NCBI GenBank assembly: GCA_903875225.1
Contig: CAIQVJ010000060.1
Span: 1-64,000, forward strand
Reading direction: 5' to 3'
DNA: 64,000 bases
Origin: an uncultured Pseudomonadota bacterium
Lineage (GTDB): Bacteria; Myxococcota_A; UBA796; SXON01
Position numbers and translations under genes: made by a program. Shown one piece after another: positions 8,487 to 17,405 of the stretch. The number at the start of each line of letters is the position of its first letter. Positions within the stretch are counted from its first letter, which is position 1. The notes below the pieces were generated by a model. The model ran no database searches. It had not been told where the DNA came from and saw only the letters and a program-made list of their open reading frames with translations.

Positions 8487-9062
8487 CTACCGCTCGCGAT
8501 CCCCCCGCCACCAGGCCAGGGAGACAGCATCCCGGGCAGTGAGGCGTGTGCGATCCCATGGCCGGGTCCACGCGGGCGAGACCACGGGAAAGGGGATCGG
8601 ATCGAAGCCGTAGACCCGCGCGATCCGCAGCGAGCGGGCAATGTGGAAGGGCTCCGTGACGACGTAGATGCGGGGCCCCGGGCAGAGGCTCACGCTGTAT
8701 GCAAAGTTACCATCTGTATTCCTTGATTTCTCCTCCATCCGGATGGCGTCCGGGGGCACGCCCCGTTCACGCAGGATCCGCGCTGCGACCACCGCTTCAC
8801 CCGGGGGTTGCTCGTGGGAGGAGCCTGTCGTCACGATCACCGGAGCCACGCCCCGGTGAAACAACGCGGCCCCCGCCTCGGCACGCGCCCGCAGTGATCC
8901 CGAGGGCTCGCCACCGGGCAGGAGCCGGCACCCGAGGACCACGATGGCGTCGGCCATCTCGGTGGAGTCCGCTCGGAGCGCCGCACCGGTCCGAACCTCG
9001 GCCAGGGCTCCCGGCAGGTACCGGACGAAGCGTACGAGCAGGTCGGAATCCCAGCGATGCAC
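8487..9062 (-). CDS. YdcF/SanA-like DUF218 protein
   Basis: 191 residues from a GTG preceded by a G-rich ribosome site. Family landmarks are DAIVVLGCRL (about 33-42), the turn around GVPPDAIRMEEKSRNTDGNF, and VVTEPFHIARSLRIARVYGF near 140-160, equivalent to the conserved Ser/Thr-x-x-His-x-x-Arg segment. DUF218 proteins (ElyC, SanA, YdcF) act in envelope or polysaccharide processes but lack an agreed reaction. The usual N-terminal membrane helix is missing, so this copy may be cytosolic. It lies 66 bases upstream of the E2 gene in the same direction. Confidence 0.8.
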   Translation of the reverse strand: MHRWDSDLLVRFVRYLPGALAEVRTGAALRADSTEMADAIVVLGCRLLPGGEPSGSLRARAEAGAALFHRGVAPVIVTTGSSHEQPPGEAVVAARILRERGVPPDAIRMEEKSRNTDGNFAYSVSLCPGPRIYVVTEPFHIARSLRIARVYGFDPIPFPVVSPAWTRPWDRTRLTARDAVSLAWWRGDRER

Positions 9063-9137
9063 GCCCCCCCTATAGCCGGAAGTGCAATTCACGCAGGCAC
9101 CGATTTGCACCGTCGGCCCGCGATAGGAGCGCGCGAC

Positions 9138-10097
9138 ATGCCCATCATCGAAGTCTCTGGGTTGACGAAGACCTACCGTGTGCCCGTGAAGGGCGAGGGC
9201 CTTGGGGGCTCGATCCGGTCCTTGTGGAGCCGCGAGTACAAGGACGTCGAAGCCGTGCGGGACATCTCGTTCCAGATCGACAGCGGCGAGCGCGTCGGCT
9301 TTCTGGGCCCCAATGGCGCGGGCAAGACGACCACGCTGAAGATGCTCTCCGGCCTCCTGCACCCCACGTCGGGGAGGGTGACGGTCGCAGGGTTCACCCC
9401 CCAGGATCGCGTAGTCGCCTTCCTCTCCAGCATCACGCTGGTCATGGGTCAGAAACAACAACTGCTCTGGGACCTGCCACCCCGGGAGTCGTTTGCGCTC
9501 AACCGCGCGATGTACGGCGTGGATCCCGTCCGATACGCACGGACGCTCGACAGCCTGGTGACCATGCTCCGGATCGAGGCTGTGCTGGAAAAGCCCGTTC
9601 GGAACCTGTCGCTCGGCGAACGCATGAAGTGCGAGCTTGTGGCCGCACTCCTGCACGAGCCGTCCGTCCTGTTCCTCGACGAGCCGACGATCGGGCTCGA
9701 CGTGGAGATGCAGGTTCAAGTCAGGAAGTTCATCCACGACTACAATCACGACACCGGCGCCACCGTGATCCTCACCAGCCACTACATGCAGGACATCGCC
9801 GCGCTCACGCCGCGGCTGCTGATCATCGACCGGGGCAGCTTGAGGTACGACGGGAAGCTCACGTCGCTCGCGGAGAGGGTGGCCCCCGAACGGCGGATCG
9901 TGGTGAAGGGCGGACCTTCGGAGCTTGGCGAGCTCGGGTTCCAGCGCGTGGAGGGCGACATGGTGGCGAGCCTCTCCCCCGAAGGGACGAACCAGCTGCT
10001 CTCCCGCGTGCTCGCCCGCTGGCCCATGGTGGAGGTCTCGGTGGAGAGCCCGCCGCTCGAAGAGGTGATGGCGCGCTACTTTCGTGAGGCGACCTGA
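9138..10097 (+). CDS. ABC-2 type exporter ATPase
   Basis: 319 residues. Walker A GPNGAGKT near 56-63, signature LSLGERMKC near 157 and Walker B VLFLDEPTIGLD near 175-186, with a switch His (LTSHYM). The ~70-residue segment before Walker A and the type of partner permeases match the COG4586 branch of drug/lipid-type exporters. The ATG at 9138 is chosen over an upstream in-frame ATG at 9057 because AGGAG lies 9 bases before it. It overlaps or abuts the permease gene that follows and forms a three-gene exporter operon. Substrate unknown. Confidence 0.92.
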   Translation: MPIIEVSGLTKTYRVPVKGEGLGGSIRSLWSREYKDVEAVRDISFQIDSGERVGFLGPNGAGKTTTLKMLSGLLHPTSGRVTVAGFTPQDRVVAFLSSITLVMGQKQQLLWDLPPRESFALNRAMYGVDPVRYARTLDSLVTMLRIEAVLEKPVRNLSLGERMKCELVAALLHEPSVLFLDEPTIGLDVEMQVQVRKFIHDYNHDTGATVILTSHYMQDIAALTPRLLIIDRGSLRYDGKLTSLAERVAPERRIVVKGGPSELGELGFQRVEGDMVASLSPEGTNQLLSRVLARWPMVEVSVESPPLEEVMARYFREAT

Positions 10098-10905
10098 CGT
10101 GGCGGAGGCCCAGACGAGCCTCGGGATCCTGTGGCGCGCGCTCCCCACGCTCTGGCGGGTCGCGGTCGCCGGAATCGTGGCCTACCGCGCCGAGATGGTG
10201 ATCTGGATCCTCTCCGCCACCCTGCCGCTGGTCATGCTCGCGCTCTGGGACGCCGCGGCCGCGGGCGGGCCGCTCGAGGGCTTCGGCCAGGTCGACTTCG
10301 CGAGGTACTTCGCCGTCACCATGGTCGTGCGCCAGCTCACGGGAGCGTGGATCATCTGGGAGCTCAACTACGCCGTGCGCAGCGGCTCCCTCTCGCCGCA
10401 GCTGCTCAAGCCCGTGAACCCGCTGGTCTACAACCTGTTCGAGACCATCGCCGCCATCCCCTGGCGCCTGTTCGTCCTCGTGCCAGTGTGCGCCGGGTTC
10501 CTCGCCTGGCGTCCCGAGATCCTCTTCGTCCCCCAGATGTGGCGCGTCGCATTGTTCATGGTGAGCGTCGTGCTCGCGTTCGCGGTGGCCTGGCTGGTGC
10601 AGGCACTGTTCGGAGCGCTCGCGTTCTGGTTCGAGCAGGCGATGGGCATCTACTCCGTGCACTTCGCGTTGTGGTCGTTCTTCTCCGGCTACATCGTGCC
10701 GATGGCCCTCCTCCCCTCCTGGGTGGCCGCCCTGGCGCGCTGGCTGCCATTCTACGCGAGCCTGGGCGTCCCGGTGGACGTGCTGCTCGGGCGGGCCGGA
10801 CCCTGGGAGGTCGGGGCGCAGATCGGGTGGGTCCTCCTCCTGACGTTCGGGCTGCAAGCGGCCTGGACACGCGGCGTACGACGCTATGGCGCGGTGGGCG
10901 CATGA
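10084..10905 (+). CDS. ABC-2 family permease, first subunit
   Basis: 273 residues with six predicted helices, of the ABC2_membrane_6 type (COG4587-like) that pairs with the preceding ATPase. Landmarks are YRAEMVIWILSATLPLVML near the N-terminus and LLKPVNPLVYNLFE at the cytosolic coupling loop. GTG at 10084 overlaps the ATPase by 14 bases; a GTG at 10099 would remove the overlap and is equally plausible. Confidence 0.88.
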   Translation: MRRPDVAEAQTSLGILWRALPTLWRVAVAGIVAYRAEMVIWILSATLPLVMLALWDAAAAGGPLEGFGQVDFARYFAVTMVVRQLTGAWIIWELNYAVRSGSLSPQLLKPVNPLVYNLFETIAAIPWRLFVLVPVCAGFLAWRPEILFVPQMWRVALFMVSVVLAFAVAWLVQALFGALAFWFEQAMGIYSVHFALWSFFSGYIVPMALLPSWVAALARWLPFYASLGVPVDVLLGRAGPWEVGAQIGWVLLLTFGLQAAWTRGVRRYGAVGA

Positions 10906-11717
10906 CGCGCTCGGCGCCCGACCCCCGTCCCGAGCCGAGGCTGCGGGAGGTGCTGCTGGCGCTCGCGCGTGTGGCGCTCATGAACGCGCTGCAGTACCGC
11001 GAGGGCTTCCTCGTGGAGTTCCTGGTCGGGAGCGGAAACGTCGTCGCGATCCTGCTGCCGCTCGCGGTGGTGTTCGGCAAGTCGTCGACCGTCGCGGGCT
11101 GGACGTGGGACCAGAGCCTGCTGGTGACCGGGTTCTTCCTCCTGACCAGCGCTGTGATGGGCGGGTTGGTGGAGCCCAACCTGGGGGCCGTGGTGGAGGG
11201 CATCCGGCAGGGTCAGATGGACTACCTGCTCGTGAAGCCCGTCGATGCACAGCTCGCCTCCTCCCTGATGCGGATCGCCCCGGCGAAGATCTGGGACGCC
11301 CTCTCGGCCGTGGTGGTCATCGCCTGGGGGCTGCACGGCACCGGGATGCCGGGCCCCCTGGCGCTCCTCGCCTGCGGGACGATGCTGGTTGCCGGCCTGA
11401 TGGCGATGTACAGCCTCTGGCTCCTTGTGATCTGCCTCTCGTTCTGGTTCGTCCGGGTCGACAACCTCCGCTACCTGCTCGGGGCGGTCACCGACGCCGG
11501 ACGATGGCCCGTGGACGTCTACCGCGGGGTCGCGCGCATCTTCCTCACGGTCGCCGTTCCCGTGGCGCTGGCCACCAGCTGGCCGGCGATGGCGCTGCTC
11601 GACCGCCTGGACGGCGCGCTCATCGCACAAGCCGTGGCGGTGGGTGGCGGCTCGATGCTGTTCTCGCGCTGGGCGTGGAAACGTGCGCTTCGGAGCTACT
11701 CTTCCGCCAGCAGCTGA
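10902..11717 (+). CDS. ABC-2 family permease, second subunit
   Basis: 271 residues. The ATG overlaps the previous stop by four bases (ATGA). Six helices and the same coupling loop (LLVKPVDAQLASSLMR) as the first permease show the two form a heterodimer (COG3694-like). The ATPase plus two dissimilar permeases is a complete exporter without a periplasmic binding protein. Confidence 0.88.
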   Translation: MTRSAPDPRPEPRLREVLLALARVALMNALQYREGFLVEFLVGSGNVVAILLPLAVVFGKSSTVAGWTWDQSLLVTGFFLLTSAVMGGLVEPNLGAVVEGIRQGQMDYLLVKPVDAQLASSLMRIAPAKIWDALSAVVVIAWGLHGTGMPGPLALLACGTMLVAGLMAMYSLWLLVICLSFWFVRVDNLRYLLGAVTDAGRWPVDVYRGVARIFLTVAVPVALATSWPAMALLDRLDGALIAQAVAVGGGSMLFSRWAWKRALRSYSSASS

Positions 11718-11791
11718 GCTGGTGGCGGCCCCCCGGCGGGGACTTCCGGGGCGCCACTGCTGTATATTCCCGCGGCTTTCCCCGAGCGTGC

Positions 11792-13783
11792 ATGTCCACT
11801 CCCGTCCCTGACTCCGAGCAGCCTGCATTCGAGCCCCCCGAGGGCCTCCCCGATCTCGCCACCTTCCCGCCCGCAGAGCGCGAGGCGGCGTGGCGGAAGT
11901 ACTACTACCAGGGGAAGGACGTCCCGCAGCTCACCAGCCGCGCGGTGATGATGGGCGGCCTCATCGGCATGCTGATGGCGTTCTCGAACCTGTACACCAC
12001 GCTCAAGCTGGGTTGGGCGTTCGGAGTGGCGATCACCGCCTCGGTGCTGTCCTACAGCATCTGGTCGAGCTTCATGAGCCTCGGCCTCGTGAAGAACCGG
12101 ATGACCATGCTCGAGAACAACTGCATGGCCTCGACAGCGTCCGCTGCCGGCTACTCGACGGGTGGCACGCTCGCGACGGCCGCGGGCGCGATGCTGCTCA
12201 TCACGGGCGACAACGAGCGACTCGGCTGGGTGGCCACCACCGGCTGGGTGTTCTTCGTGGCGCTGCTGGGTGTGTTCCTGGCCATCCCGATGAAGCGCCA
12301 GATGATCAACGTCGACCAGCTTCCCTTCCCGTCCGGTATCGCCGCGGCCGCCACGCTGCGCAGCCTGTATGCCGAGGGCGAGGAGGCGGTGAAGAAGGCG
12401 CGTGCGCTCATCGACGCGCTCGTGGTCGGCGGACTGTGGGGAGTGCTGCGGTCGTTCGCTGTCATCCCCGACACCATCCCCTTCGGCGGCTCGCTCGCGA
12501 TCGGGCCGACGTCCAAGCTGGCGACGCTGAGCGCGTGCGGCGTGGCGTTCGAGCCCAGCATGCTGATGACCGCCGCTGGCATGATCATGGGCATGCGGGT
12601 GTGCTTGACGATGCTGCTCGCCGCCATCCTCAACTGGTTCGTGCTCACCCCGCTCGTGCTGCACATGCCGAACTGGGTCGACATCAGCCCGGCCTGCGTG
12701 GATCTGCACAACTGCAAGACGTTCATGGGCGAGATGGAGGTCTCCCTCGGGGCCGACGGCGAGCCGATCTCGATCAAGGTCACCCGCTGGAGCCTGTGGC
12801 TCGGCACGTCGATCCTCGTGACCTCCGGGCTCACCAGCTTCGGTCTCGGCTGGAGGACCATCGTCAGCGCGTTCACGTCCTTCGGCAAGAAGGCGGAGGC
12901 CGGAGAGGGCACCGTCGACAACTCGGACATCGAGGTGCCGAACATGTGGATGGTCTACGGGCTCGTGCCCATCACCATCGGGCTGGTGGCGGTGTGCTGG
13001 TTCTCGTTCAAGATCTCGCCGTTGCTCGGCGTGTTCTCGGTGGCGATGAGCTTTGCCCTCTCCCTCGTGGCCGCCCGGGCGACTGGCGAGACGGACACCA
13101 CCCCGATCGGCGCGATGGGGAAGGTCACGCAGCTCACCTACGCGATCCTCTCGCCCGGAAACGTGACGGTCAACCTGATGACCGCGGGCATCACCGCGGG
13201 CGCCGCAGGCTCCTCGGCCGATCTCCTGACCGACCTGAAGAGCGGCTACCTGCTCGGGGCGAACCCGCGTCAGCAGTTCATCGCACAGTTCGTCGGTGTG
13301 TTCTTCGGCACGCTCGCGGTCATCCCCGCCTGGTACCTGCTCGTGCCCAACCAGGCGGCGCTGCAGGCGTTCAACCCTCCCGCCACGAACATGTGGTTCG
13401 CCGTTGCGCAGGCCCTGTCCATCGGGCTCAAGGTCATCCCGACGAGCGCCCGCTACGCCATCGTGATCGGCGCGCTGGTGGGCACCGCCCTGCCGTTGAT
13501 CGAGAAGGCGTATCCGAAGGCGCGAAGCTTCCTGCCGAGCTCGATGGGGCTCGGGCTTGCCTTCGTGGTCACCTTCCAGAACTCCCTCTCGTTCTTCATC
13601 GGTGCGCTCATCGCCAGCCGCTGGGAAGCCCGCAACAAGCAGTCTGCGGACACCTACATCGTCCCCGTGGCTTCCGGGCTCATCGCAGGCGAGTCCCTCG
13701 CAGCCGCGGGGTTCGCCGTTGCGGTCGCACTGCTCGACATCCTGCACGACAAGCTGTACTTCGCGTACCACCTGATGTTCTGA
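11792..13783 (+). CDS. OPT family oligopeptide/metal-chelate transporter
   Basis: 663 residues with about 14-16 membrane segments. The start ATG at 11792 follows a 74-base gap after the exporter operon. OPT features include the N-terminal region SRAVMMGGLIGMLMAFSNLY, the loop MKRQMINVDQLPFPSGIAAA and the C-terminal ASGLIAGESLAAAG. OPT proteins import oligopeptides, glutathione conjugates or metal-siderophore complexes by proton symport; the substrate cannot be read from sequence. TGTATATTCC lies about 30 bases upstream and could be part of its own promoter. Confidence 0.9.
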   Translation: MSTPVPDSEQPAFEPPEGLPDLATFPPAEREAAWRKYYYQGKDVPQLTSRAVMMGGLIGMLMAFSNLYTTLKLGWAFGVAITASVLSYSIWSSFMSLGLVKNRMTMLENNCMASTASAAGYSTGGTLATAAGAMLLITGDNERLGWVATTGWVFFVALLGVFLAIPMKRQMINVDQLPFPSGIAAAATLRSLYAEGEEAVKKARALIDALVVGGLWGVLRSFAVIPDTIPFGGSLAIGPTSKLATLSACGVAFEPSMLMTAAGMIMGMRVCLTMLLAAILNWFVLTPLVLHMPNWVDISPACVDLHNCKTFMGEMEVSLGADGEPISIKVTRWSLWLGTSILVTSGLTSFGLGWRTIVSAFTSFGKKAEAGEGTVDNSDIEVPNMWMVYGLVPITIGLVAVCWFSFKISPLLGVFSVAMSFALSLVAARATGETDTTPIGAMGKVTQLTYAILSPGNVTVNLMTAGITAGAAGSSADLLTDLKSGYLLGANPRQQFIAQFVGVFFGTLAVIPAWYLLVPNQAALQAFNPPATNMWFAVAQALSIGLKVIPTSARYAIVIGALVGTALPLIEKAYPKARSFLPSSMGLGLAFVVTFQNSLSFFIGALIASRWEARNKQSADTYIVPVASGLIAGESLAAAGFAVAVALLDILHDKLYFAYHLMF

Positions 13784-13817
13784 GCCCGGCGAGCGCCGTG
13801 CGGTGCCGCGCCGTGGG

Positions 13818-14267
13818 TCAGTAGTAGGTCACGGACGCGGAGGTGATGGCAGCCTCCGCGCTCGACGTGGCGGTGTACACGACCAGGGTGTCGTCGTCAT
13901 CCATGTCCCCGTGGCCGACCAGAGTGTAGTCGCCTTCCACAGCGTCGACCTGGTAGTTTCCTCGGAGCGGCCCGCTGGGGAAGTAGCCGAGGTCGTTCCA
14001 GGCGGTCGTCCCCACCCATGTGTACAACGATTTGTTCAGCTCGGCGTCGGACCTGGGTGCGACCGGCACCGACTGATACACGTCGAAGCTCGCCACATAC
14101 GCTGCCTCACACGTCCGGATGCCGTCGATGGTGATGGGGATCTCCGTCCGCCTGGCCTTCAGCTGCATTTCGATGTAGTTCGGCACCGCGATCGCCGCGA
14201 GGATGCCGGTGATCGCGACCACGATCATCAGCTCGACGAGGGAGAAGCCAGGGGAGGCGCGGCGCAT
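13818..14267 (-). CDS. Type IV pilin (PilA-like)
   Basis: 149 residues. Prepilin leader MRRASPG followed by FSLVELMIVVAITGILAA: cleavage is after Gly7 and Glu5 of the mature protein is present. The hydrophobic N-helix is followed by a globular domain rich in Asp (GDMDDDDTLVVY) and ending in YY. The ATG at 14267 has GGAG nine bases upstream; a more distal in-frame ATG at 14312 would bury the leader and lies inside the promoter. A strong sigma-54 promoter sits immediately upstream. It could be the major pilin or a pseudopilin; no other pilus gene is visible. Confidence 0.9.
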   Translation of the reverse strand: MRRASPGFSLVELMIVVAITGILAAIAVPNYIEMQLKARRTEIPITIDGIRTCEAAYVASFDVYQSVPVAPRSDAELNKSLYTWVGTTAWNDLGYFPSGPLRGNYQVDAVEGDYTLVGHGDMDDDDTLVVYTATSSAEAAITSASVTYY

Positions 14268-14295
14268 GTGAGCATGCTCCAAGGAGGGATACCAG

Positions 14296-14312
14296 AGCAA
14301 TATATATGCCAA
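14296..14312 (-). promoter_or_regulatory. Sigma-54 (-24/-12) promoter of the pilin gene
   Basis: Read on the minus strand the site is TTGGCATATATATTGCT. It has the invariant GG and GC separated by exactly 10 bases and matches the consensus TTGGCAC-N4-TTGC(A/T) at nearly every position. Initiation about 12 bases downstream would give a leader of roughly 18 bases that contains the GGAG ribosome site. Confidence 0.85.
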
Positions 14313-14442
14313 TGCGAGTTCACCGCCATCAATCGACCATGGGACACTGCAAGTCCCGCACCGTCCCCCTCCACATGACCATACGCGTCACATTTCCCCA
14401 AGATTGCGCCGCTGAGTGTCACCTGCTGGCCGGACGTCCGGG

Positions 14443-15003
14443 ATGATCGAAGCGCGTCTCGCAGCCGAGCGGACACTGGCGGCCCCCGGGTTCACCGCGT
14501 TCCGCGTTGTGGGCCTCGAACCCCTGACGACCTCCGCTGCGCTCGACCGGGCGGCCCTGGTCTACGCCGCCGACCTCGCCTGCTACCCGCGCCCACTGCA
14601 GGTCTCCTGGGCGAAGCTCCTGTACCTGTGCGCAGGCTTTCCGCAGGGTGTACGCCTGTACCTGGGTGAATTCGGCGGTGTCTGGCACCCGGTCGGGTAC
14701 GCGGCATGGCATCCGATCGCGCCTGGGCTGCTGTCCTCGCCCTGGCCAGCGGTGGTGCCCATCTCGCACCTCCCGACGAGCGCGGCCTACCTGTACAACT
14801 ACAGCGTCATCCCGGCTCTCGTGGGGAGCCCCACCGCCCGCTCCCTGATGCAGGCCCTGCACCGCGAGGTCGAGGGCATCCCTGTCCTCGTCGCAGACAC
14901 CGTGTCCGAACACGGACGGCGGGCGGCGATCCGCTGGGGCATGACCTTGCGGGAGCGGCGAGAACGGGAGGGTGCGCCCTGGGAGCTGTGGGCGCGCGGG
15001 TGA
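14443..15003 (+). CDS. Hypothetical protein, possibly GNAT-like
   Basis: 186 residues from ATG 14443 (a GTG at 14416 is possible). No signal peptide or membrane segment. Alternating strands and helices such as GVWHPVGYAAWHPI, AYLYNYSVIPALVG and a C-terminal RRAAIRWGMTLRERRE are reminiscent of an N-acetyltransferase fold, but the acetyl-CoA motif (Q/RxxGxG/A) is not evident. It faces the TPR protein with four bases between stops. Confidence 0.55.
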   Translation: MIEARLAAERTLAAPGFTAFRVVGLEPLTTSAALDRAALVYAADLACYPRPLQVSWAKLLYLCAGFPQGVRLYLGEFGGVWHPVGYAAWHPIAPGLLSSPWPAVVPISHLPTSAAYLYNYSVIPALVGSPTARSLMQALHREVEGIPVLVADTVSEHGRRAAIRWGMTLRERREREGAPWELWARG

Positions 15004-15007
15004 GCCG

Positions 15008-15865
15008 CTACCTCAGTCGCTGTTGCAGGTTGCAGGCAAATGAGTCTCCCCCCCGGCACGCGAGGTCCGCATCCGCCTTCGCCGCGGGCATGTCACCGAG
15101 CTTGGAGTTGGCATCCGCCCGCATCCCCAGGGCCCGGGCATCGCCCGGACGCAGCTCCAGCAGCTTGTTGAGCGCCTCCAGCGCCTGCTTGTCCCGCCCC
15201 GAGTGCAACCGTGCCCAGGAGAGTGCCTCCCAGGCGTCGGCGCTCCCGGGTGCCAGCTCCACAGCCTGCTCGAGATCCGCCACCGCGCGCTCGGCCTCGC
15301 CACGTCGGCCGTTCGCCTTTCCACGCCCGAGCCAGGCCGCCGGGTTGTTGGGGTCCAGCGAGACGGCCTGCTCATACTCGGCCATCGCCGCGACATAGTC
15401 CGACTTTGCATAGTCCTCGTCCCCTCGCGCCACCGCCTCGATGGACTTGGCGGGGTCGTGCGGCATCTGCGCGGTCGGCGGTCCGGCATCCACGGTGAAC
15501 GCCTTCCCGTCGTTGTCGCCCGAGGCCCCCTTCGCCGCCCACATGTCGTCCTTCTTCACGAGCTCGACGGTCACGATCCGCGCGCCCTTCGACGAGGTGA
15601 TCACGTGGTACAGCCTCGCTGTGCCCGTACCGTCGAGTCGGGAATCGACGTCGCCCCACACCAGCGGGTTGATCTGCGCGTCGTCGCCCACCTGCGCGCG
15701 AACGGCAGGGCTCTTCTTCAGGAATTCCACCGACACCGAATAGGCCTGCGTGTTCCTGAGGTTGACGACACGCATGGTGGCCCAGCCGAGGCCGACGAGC
15801 GCCACAAGCACCGCCCCACCGCCGAGAACGGTCAAGCCGCCGAGAATCCTGGTCATCTTCGCCAT
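15008..15865 (-). CDS. Membrane-anchored Coa1-like/TPR protein
   Basis: 285 residues. One N-terminal helix (residues 8-32), then a domain resembling Coa1/DUF1783 (conserved SPAVRAQVGDD and GARIVTVELVKKDDMWAAKG), then about three TPR units from 145 to 270 (DYVAAMAEYEQAVSLDPNNP and repeats). Coa1 domains assist respiratory-complex assembly in mitochondria; their bacterial role is unclear. It most likely acts as a periplasm-facing assembly scaffold. It is divergent from the sigma-54 activator with 49 bases between starts. Confidence 0.7.
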   Translation of the reverse strand: MAKMTRILGGLTVLGGGAVLVALVGLGWATMRVVNLRNTQAYSVSVEFLKKSPAVRAQVGDDAQINPLVWGDVDSRLDGTGTARLYHVITSSKGARIVTVELVKKDDMWAAKGASGDNDGKAFTVDAGPPTAQMPHDPAKSIEAVARGDEDYAKSDYVAAMAEYEQAVSLDPNNPAAWLGRGKANGRRGEAERAVADLEQAVELAPGSADAWEALSWARLHSGRDKQALEALNKLLELRPGDARALGMRADANSKLGDMPAAKADADLACRGGDSFACNLQQRLR

Positions 15866-15914
15866 CCGCGCAGTCTACTCTCTTGGCGACGCCTACGCGG
15901 GATAGGGCGGCTGC

Positions 15915-17315
15915 ATGGCCGAACGCGAGACCATCCTGGTGATCGATCCGAGCGATCCCGCCGGGCGCATCGCCCGGGTTGCGCTGCAGCTCGATGGCCG
16001 CGCGGTGCTGCACTGCGCCAACGCACAAGAGGGGCTGGCCCTCGCCCAGCAGGTGCAGCCGGACGTGGTCGTCGCGGCCCTCGACACCGTGGATCTGCCC
16101 GGCCTGCGCATGGTCGAGGCGCTGCGGTCCAAGAACCGGACGCTCCCGGTCATCGCGCTCGCCGGCACAGCCACGGTGGAGGGCGCAGTGCAGGCGCTGC
16201 GGGCTGGCGCCGCGGACTACATCGGGCGTCCCATCTCGCCCGGGCTGCTCTCCCAGAAGGTGGTGCGTGCCCTGCAGGAGGTCCGGGCCGCCCGGCAGTT
16301 GGCGAGCGCGCGCGCGACCGCGAAGGACCGCTACGGGTTCACCCAGCTCCTCTCGCAGTCGCCGAAGATGACCCGGGTGTTCGACGCCGTCCGGTCCGTC
16401 GCCGGCACCGACGCGACGGTGCTGATCCGGGGGGAGACCGGCACCGGCAAGGAGCTCGTGGCCAGGGCGATCCACGAGCGGTCGCGGCGGCGCGAGAAGC
16501 CGCTGATCGGGGTGAACTGCGGCGCATTCACTGAGACCTTGCTGGAGAGTGAGCTCTTCGGCCACGAGAAGGGCAGCTTCACCGGCGCGCTGGGGCGCCG
16601 ACAAGGCGTGTTCGAGATGGCCGACGGCGGCTCCCTGTTCCTCGACGAGCTGGGCGAGACCTCGCTCTCGGTGCAGGTCAACCTCCTGCGGGTGCTCGAG
16701 GACATGACGTTCCGCCGGGTGGGTGGCACCGAGTCCGTGAAGGTCGACGTGCGCATCATCGCCGCGACCAACGTCGCGCTGGAGGTCGCCACCAAGGATG
16801 GGCGGTTCCGCGAGGACCTCTACTACCGGCTCAACGTGTTCCCGGTATTCCTCCCGCCGCTGCGCGACAGGGTCGAGGACATCCCCCTGCTGCTGCATCA
16901 CTTCCTCCAGGACGCCGCCGAGGAGTACGAGTTGCCGATCCCGTCCGTCACCCCGGAGTCGCTCGACCGCATCGTCGCCTACCGCTGGCCCGGCAACGTG
17001 CGCCAGCTACGGGCGATGTGCGAGCGCTGGGTCATCCTCTGCAACGGCGCCGCGCTCACCGTCGATCTCATGCCTCGGGAGCTCGCCAACTCGCAGGACG
17101 CCGCGAGTCCGACGGGCCTCTACATCGACGACACCATCCCGCTGCCACAGCTCACCCAGCGGTACGTCACGCAGATCGAACGGGCGTACCTGCACAAGTT
17201 GCTGGCCCGCAACCACGGGAAGCTGATCGAGACCGCCGAGATGGCGGGGATCACCCGCCGCACGCTCTACACCCGCATGAAGGAGTTCGGCCTGGACGTG
17301 AAGGACTACAAGTGA
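15915..17315 (+). CDS. NtrC-family sigma-54 activator with degenerate receiver
   Basis: 466 residues: receiver-like domain 5-120, AAA+ domain about 145-385, FIS-type helix-turn-helix 425-460 (ETAEMAGITRRTLYTRM). The AAA+ part has Walker A GETGTGKE (about 174-181), sigma-54 contact loop GSFTGA, Walker B SLFLDE and the R-finger region FREDLYYRLNVF, so it should activate RpoN. The receiver has lost its chemistry: D11 is followed by Pro, the phosphoacceptor position four before Pro62 is Thr58, the switch Thr is Ala83 and the conserved Lys is Arg105. It is therefore probably controlled by something other than phosphorylation. A sigma-54 pilin promoter lies 1.6 kb away. Confidence 0.93.
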   Translation: MAERETILVIDPSDPAGRIARVALQLDGRAVLHCANAQEGLALAQQVQPDVVVAALDTVDLPGLRMVEALRSKNRTLPVIALAGTATVEGAVQALRAGAADYIGRPISPGLLSQKVVRALQEVRAARQLASARATAKDRYGFTQLLSQSPKMTRVFDAVRSVAGTDATVLIRGETGTGKELVARAIHERSRRREKPLIGVNCGAFTETLLESELFGHEKGSFTGALGRRQGVFEMADGGSLFLDELGETSLSVQVNLLRVLEDMTFRRVGGTESVKVDVRIIAATNVALEVATKDGRFREDLYYRLNVFPVFLPPLRDRVEDIPLLLHHFLQDAAEEYELPIPSVTPESLDRIVAYRWPGNVRQLRAMCERWVILCNGAALTVDLMPRELANSQDAASPTGLYIDDTIPLPQLTQRYVTQIERAYLHKLLARNHGKLIETAEMAGITRRTLYTRMKEFGLDVKDYK

Positions 17316-17405
17316 CGCCCGGAAGTGCCCGACGAGTGTGACGCCGTCGACGGACTGCAGCTATCGGACCCGGCCGCGACCCCGAATTCCGGATACCCGT
17401 GCGCC

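Noticed and set aside
9085..9110. Possible sigma-54 promoter AGGCACCGATTTGCA before the ABC exporter
   Set aside because: GG and GC are separated by nine bases rather than ten, and other positions fit poorly.
11696..13771. Minus-strand frame opposite the OPT transporter
   Set aside because: Arg/His/Glu-rich shadow without motif; the plus strand encodes a complete transporter.
15870..15900. Sigma-54-like TTGGC-N-GC upstream of the activator gene
   Set aside because: Spacing is right but the -12 element reads ACGC rather than TTGC; weak match in GC-rich DNA.
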